Source: Bacteroidota bacterium
GTDB lineage: Bacteria; Bacteroidota; Bacteroidia; Chitinophagales; Chitinophagaceae
Length of the DNA stretch: 8,657 bases
Direction of reading: 5' to 3'
Assembly (NCBI GenBank): GCA_947457085.1
Contig: CANGUS010000063.1
Location: 1 to 8,657 of the forward strand
Positions 5,682 through 8,657 of the stretch are shown here, one piece after another (positions within the stretch are counted from its first letter, which is position 1; each line of letters starts with the position of its first letter). Both the position numbers and the translations under genes were made by a program. The notes below the pieces were generated by a model. That model saw only the letters and a program-made list of their open reading frames with translations, had not been told where the DNA came from and did no database searches.

Positions 5682-6926
5682 ATGATTCATTATAATAAAT
5701 TTACACTCAAAAATGGTTTAAAAGTCATTGTACACGAGGATTTTACTACACCTATGGTGGCCATGAATATTTTATATGATGTGGGTGCAAAAGATGAAAA
5801 TCCGAATCAAACAGGTTTTGCACATTTATTTGAACATTTAATGTTTGGTGGTAGTGTAAACATTCCTGAATATGATGAACCGCTGCAAAATGCCGGAGGT
5901 GAAAATAACGCCTATACCACCAATGATTTGACGAATTACTATATACAACTCCCAGCAAAAAATGCGGAAATTGCATTTTGGCTAGAAAGTGATCGAATGT
6001 TATCGTTGGCTTTTGGTGAAAAAAGTTTAGATGTACAGCGTAAAGTAGTATGTGAGGAATTTAAAGAACATTACATTAACAAGCCCTATGGAGATGCTTG
6101 GAAATATTTACGAGAATTGGTTTATACGCAACATCCATATCAATGGATGACGATTGGTAAAGAATTGTCACATATTGAAAATGCTCAATTACAGGATGTG
6201 AAAAATTTCTTTTTTAAACATTATCGTCCTCAAAATGCCATTCTTTGTGTTGCAGGGAATATTACCACAGAAAAAGTAAAAGAATTGTCTGAAAAATGGT
6301 TTGAACCGATTGAAGCTGGGGAAAAATACAATAGAAATATTGCAGATGAGCCAGAACAAACATCGCCTCGTAAATTAGTTTTGGAAAAAGAGGTCCCAGT
6401 AAGCGTGATTTACAAAGCCTATCCAATGGCTGCTCGAAGAGAAAAAAACTACTACGTTGCGGATTTAATTTCTGATGTTTTGTCAGGAGGGAATTCGGCG
6501 CGTTTGCATCAACGCTTGGTAAAAGAACAAAAATTATTCAGTCAAATAGATTGTTATCATACCGGCAGTGTAGAAAAAGGATTGTTGGTTATTGAAGGGA
6601 AAATTTCGGATGGAATCACCGCCGAACAAGCTGATGCAGCGATAGAGAAAGAATTGGATTTGTTGAAATCTGAAAAAATTGCGGAAACAGAATTGGAGAA
6701 AGTAAAAACTAAAATTGAAAGCATGTTGGCTTTTGAAGATTTGAGTTTATTGAATCGGGCGAATAATTTAGCATTTTATGAGTTGCTAGGGGATGCTTCG
6801 CAAATGAATACGGAATTTGAAAATTATAATCAAGTTACAGTAGATGATATTTTTGAGCAAGCCAATGAAATATTAAATCCAAACAAATGTTCCACCATGT
6901 TCTATTTAGCTAAAAAAGCAAACTAG
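5682..6926 (+). CDS. M16-family zinc metallopeptidase (pitrilysin/insulinase-like), catalytic-type chain
   Basis: A 414-residue chain typical of the short bacterial M16 peptidases that work as dimers. The inverted zinc motif HxxEH is HLFEH at 48-52: H48 and H52 bind zinc and E51 is the catalytic base. The third ligand is most likely E126 in KVVCEEF, 74 residues later. Residues 10-150 form the peptidase domain and about 163-340 the second M16 domain (LSHIENAQLQDVKNFFFKHYRP, then AGNITTEKVKELSEKWF). The C-terminal domain segment GGNSARLHQRLVKEQKLFSQ (269-288) lacks the Arg...Tyr pair that helps hold substrate in self-sufficient or MPP-type chains. In several bacterial M16 systems that pair lies in a separate partner. 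No partner gene adjoins it: the next gene is a TonB receptor. There is no signal peptide (MIHYNKFTLKNGLKVIVHED), so a cytoplasmic location is likely. It starts 45 bases after a TAnnTTTG box, in a transcription unit separate from the tRNA. Confidence 0.92.
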   Translation: MIHYNKFTLKNGLKVIVHEDFTTPMVAMNILYDVGAKDENPNQTGFAHLFEHLMFGGSVNIPEYDEPLQNAGGENNAYTTNDLTNYYIQLPAKNAEIAFWLESDRMLSLAFGEKSLDVQRKVVCEEFKEHYINKPYGDAWKYLRELVYTQHPYQWMTIGKELSHIENAQLQDVKNFFFKHYRPQNAILCVAGNITTEKVKELSEKWFEPIEAGEKYNRNIADEPEQTSPRKLVLEKEVPVSVIYKAYPMAARREKNYYVADLISDVLSGGNSARLHQRLVKEQKLFSQIDCYHTGSVEKGLLVIEGKISDGITAEQADAAIEKELDLLKSEKIAETELEKVKTKIESMLAFEDLSLLNRANNLAFYELLGDASQMNTEFENYNQVTVDDIFEQANEILNPNKCSTMFYLAKKAN

Positions 6927-7165
6927 AATTTATTTTATTTAACATTCACCTCTTTTTGGAATCTCTTTCCAGCTATTCGTTTATTACAGACTGTAACTGA
7001 AATTTTTTAGGGAAATCCAATACCCATTTTGCAATCAATTCTTATTGCATATTTCATTTAGAAATTAGATGAAATTCTTATCGACATATTTTATTTAATT
7101 AGTTTTAAAAAAATCATTTTACCCTTCATTTATACTTTTTTTACCTTACTTTCGTTTTACTCTTT
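6927..7165. other. AT-rich intergenic spacer with short inverted repeats
   Basis: This is a 239-base gap between the peptidase and receptor genes with no convincing ORF. It holds three small inverted repeats: TGGAA/TTCCA (6957-6961 with 6967-6971), TGCAAT/ATTGCA (7030-7035 with 7044-7049), and TTTCATTTA/TAGATGAAA (7052-7060 with 7066-7074, one G-U pair). None is followed by a proper U-run, so none is a clear terminator. A near-match to the Bacteroidota -7 box, TACTTTCG at 7147-7154 (one mismatch), lies 11 bases before the receptor ATG and could be its promoter only if the leader is very short. Confidence 0.5.
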
Positions 7166-8657
7166 ATGAAGAATGTATTCATACTAATTTTTTGTTTTTT
7201 ATCTGTTTCACTTTTTGCCCAAAAGGACAATGCCATTGTGAAAGGGAAAGTCATGGATGAATTTGATAATCCACTCGAATTGGTTTCTGTAAGTGTAAAA
7301 GGTTTTCCTAATGGAACTAAAACCAATGCGGCAGGTGCATTTAGCATCAGTGTTCCCGTTGATAAAAATTTAGCATTGGTTTTTACTGCCATAGGCTATT
7401 CAACAAAAGTAGTTTACAAACGATTAGAGAAAGGTGAAACTATTAATTTAAGTATTTCGCTAACGCCTAACATAAAAAAAATAAAAGACATTACCATTAA
7501 AAGTGATAAAAGACGAAATGAAGCAGGCTCTGTTCGCATTGATCCTAAATTATATGAATTGCAACCCACGCCGATAGAAGGAATTGAGTCGATGTTAAAA
7601 ATATTTTTGAATGGCAATAACAATGAAATGACTTCTCAATATAATGTGAGAGGCGGAAATTTTGATGAAAATTTAGTGTATATCAATGACTTTGAAGTGT
7701 ATCGACCGTTTTTAGTAAAAAGTGGACAACAAGAGGGATTAAGCATCATCAATCCTGATTTAGTAGGTGGAGTTAATTTTTCTACAGGTGGTTTTCAAGC
7801 AAAGTATGGCGATAAAATGAGCAGTGTGCTCGACATCACTTATAAACGCCCAAAAGAATTTGGAGGGAGCGTGCGTTTGAGTATGTTGGGCGTTGGTGCA
7901 CATTTAGAAGGTACGGGCAAAAAAAATAGATTAACCTACATGATTGGATTGCGTCAAAAAACGAATCAATATTTATTGCAAGCACAACAAACGAAAGGTG
8001 TTTACAATCCTACATTTACTGATTTGCAAGCCTATGTAACGTACCAATTTAATACGGATTGGCAAGTAGATGTTTTTGGAAATTATGCACGCAATCGATT
8101 TGATTTTCAACCAGCAAGTGCTACTCAAAGTTTTGGATTAATTAATAAAGCATTTCAATTAAGAACGATTTACGAAGGTGCCGAAATTGATAAATTTGAT
8201 TCTCGGTATGGTGGAATTTCATTAACTCATACGCCCAATAGTAAAAATACTTACAAACTAATTGCATCTGGTTATCAAACCGACGAGGCTGAAACCTATG
8301 ATATTAAAGGAGAATATTTATTAGGGGAATTAGAAACCGATTTAGGTAAAACTAATTTTGGGGATTTAAAATATGCACTCGGCACTGGAGTTATACATTC
8401 CTATGCACGAAATTATTTGAATGTCAATGTAGCAAACATAGGGGTTAAAGGCTCACATGATGTAAAAAGTCATTATTTTCAATGGGGATTAAATTCCGAA
8501 TTTATTAATATTTCTGACAAATTAAATGAGTGGGAGCGTAGAGACAGCGCAGGTTTTTCTCAACCTTTTAGCGATACTTCATTGAATATGGCAAGGCGCT
8601 ACAAGACGGCCAATGATTTCAATTACCAACGAGTAACTGCATTTTTGCAAGATAATA
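7166..8657 (+). CDS. TonB-dependent outer-membrane receptor with carboxypeptidase-regulatory-like domain (3'-truncated by window)
   Basis: The frame is open from the ATG at 7166 to the window end, giving 497 residues without a stop, so the gene is cut by the window edge. Residues 1-18 (MKNVFILIFCFLSVSLFA) are a signal peptide. Residues about 23-100 form a carboxypeptidase-D regulatory-like beta-sandwich (KGKVMDEFDNPLELVSVSVKG, then TNAAGAFSI and AIGYS), common in front of Bacteroidota receptors. The plug domain follows at about 128-228, with YNVRGGNFDENLVYINDFEVY (159-179) and VGGVNFSTGGFQAKYGDKMSSVLDI. After that come alternating amphipathic strands of the outer-membrane barrel, of which only the first part is seen. 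It would import a ligand in a TonB-ExbBD-driven way. The ligand is unknown, and whether a SusD-like partner follows cannot be seen. It lies 239 bases downstream of the peptidase and probably has its own promoter. Confidence 0.9.
   Translation, partial: MKNVFILIFCFLSVSLFAQKDNAIVKGKVMDEFDNPLELVSVSVKGFPNGTKTNAAGAFSISVPVDKNLALVFTAIGYSTKVVYKRLEKGETINLSISLTPNIKKIKDITIKSDKRRNEAGSVRIDPKLYELQPTPIEGIESMLKIFLNGNNNEMTSQYNVRGGNFDENLVYINDFEVYRPFLVKSGQQEGLSIINPDLVGGVNFSTGGFQAKYGDKMSSVLDITYKRPKEFGGSVRLSMLGVGAHLEGTGKKNRLTYMIGLRQKTNQYLLQAQQTKGVYNPTFTDLQAYVTYQFNTDWQVDVFGNYARNRFDFQPASATQSFGLINKAFQLRTIYEGAEIDKFDSRYGGISLTHTPNSKNTYKLIASGYQTDEAETYDIKGEYLLGELETDLGKTNFGDLKYALGTGVIHSYARNYLNVNVANIGVKGSHDVKSHYFQWGLNSEFINISDKLNEWERRDSAGFSQPFSDTSLNMARRYKTANDFNYQRVTAFLQDN

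Noticed and set aside
7141..7623. Minus-strand frames of 83 and 69 residues opposite the TonB receptor
   Set aside because: They lie antisense to the signal peptide, regulatory-like and plug domains of a strongly recognisable receptor and have no independent support.
1..8657. Search for mobile elements, CRISPR arrays, toxin-antitoxin pairs or defence genes
   Set aside because: No transposase-, integrase-, Cas-, nuclease- or toxin-like protein, no spaced direct repeats, and no 3'-tRNA duplication that would suggest an integrated island next to tRNA-Leu were seen in the window.

Overview
The window looks like an ordinary chromosomal segment from an AT-rich member of the Bacteroidota, probably near the Chitinophagales/Sphingobacteriales. 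The assignment rests on several observations: a TonB-dependent receptor with an N-terminal carboxypeptidase-regulatory-like domain, a Bacteroidota-type glucosaminidase (NNHFGIKC and AGYATNP blocks), TAnnTTTG-type -7 promoter boxes ahead of the tRNA and the M16 gene, and starts without strong Shine-Dalgarno sequences. No marker gene is present, so the order-level placement is inference.

Layout: everything from position 1 to about 5350 reads on the minus strand. In transcription order it holds a two-helix membrane protein of unknown function (4863-5354), a sodium:solute symporter (3274-4773), a class I SAM O-methyltransferase (2589-3227), a secreted glucosaminidase with LysM and a long Lys/Glu-rich tail (653-2575), hypoxanthine phosphoribosyltransferase (116-643), and the first 28 codons of a POT-family peptide transporter (1-85) that leaves the window. 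The last four genes are separated by only 13, 9 and 30 bases and are probably co-transcribed. The symporter lies 46 bases upstream of the methyltransferase and may belong to the same unit.

The strand switches at about 5355-5430. From there the plus strand carries tRNA-Leu(UAG) with its own promoter box and a strong terminator hairpin. It continues with a single M16 zinc peptidase (5682-6926), a 239-base spacer, and the 5' 497 codons of a TonB-dependent outer-membrane receptor (7166 to the window end).

Functionally, the minus-strand cluster combines peptidoglycan cleavage, peptide uptake, purine-base salvage and Na+-driven solute uptake. That could be read as a scavenging theme, but co-location alone is weak evidence. 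I saw no mobile element, CRISPR array, phage gene or defence system, and nothing that convincingly amounts to a new biological system. The more unusual items are the charge-segregated, repeat-bearing tail of the glucosaminidase, the M16 peptidase that lacks both the usual R/Y motif and an adjacent partner, and the uncharacterised two-helix membrane protein.
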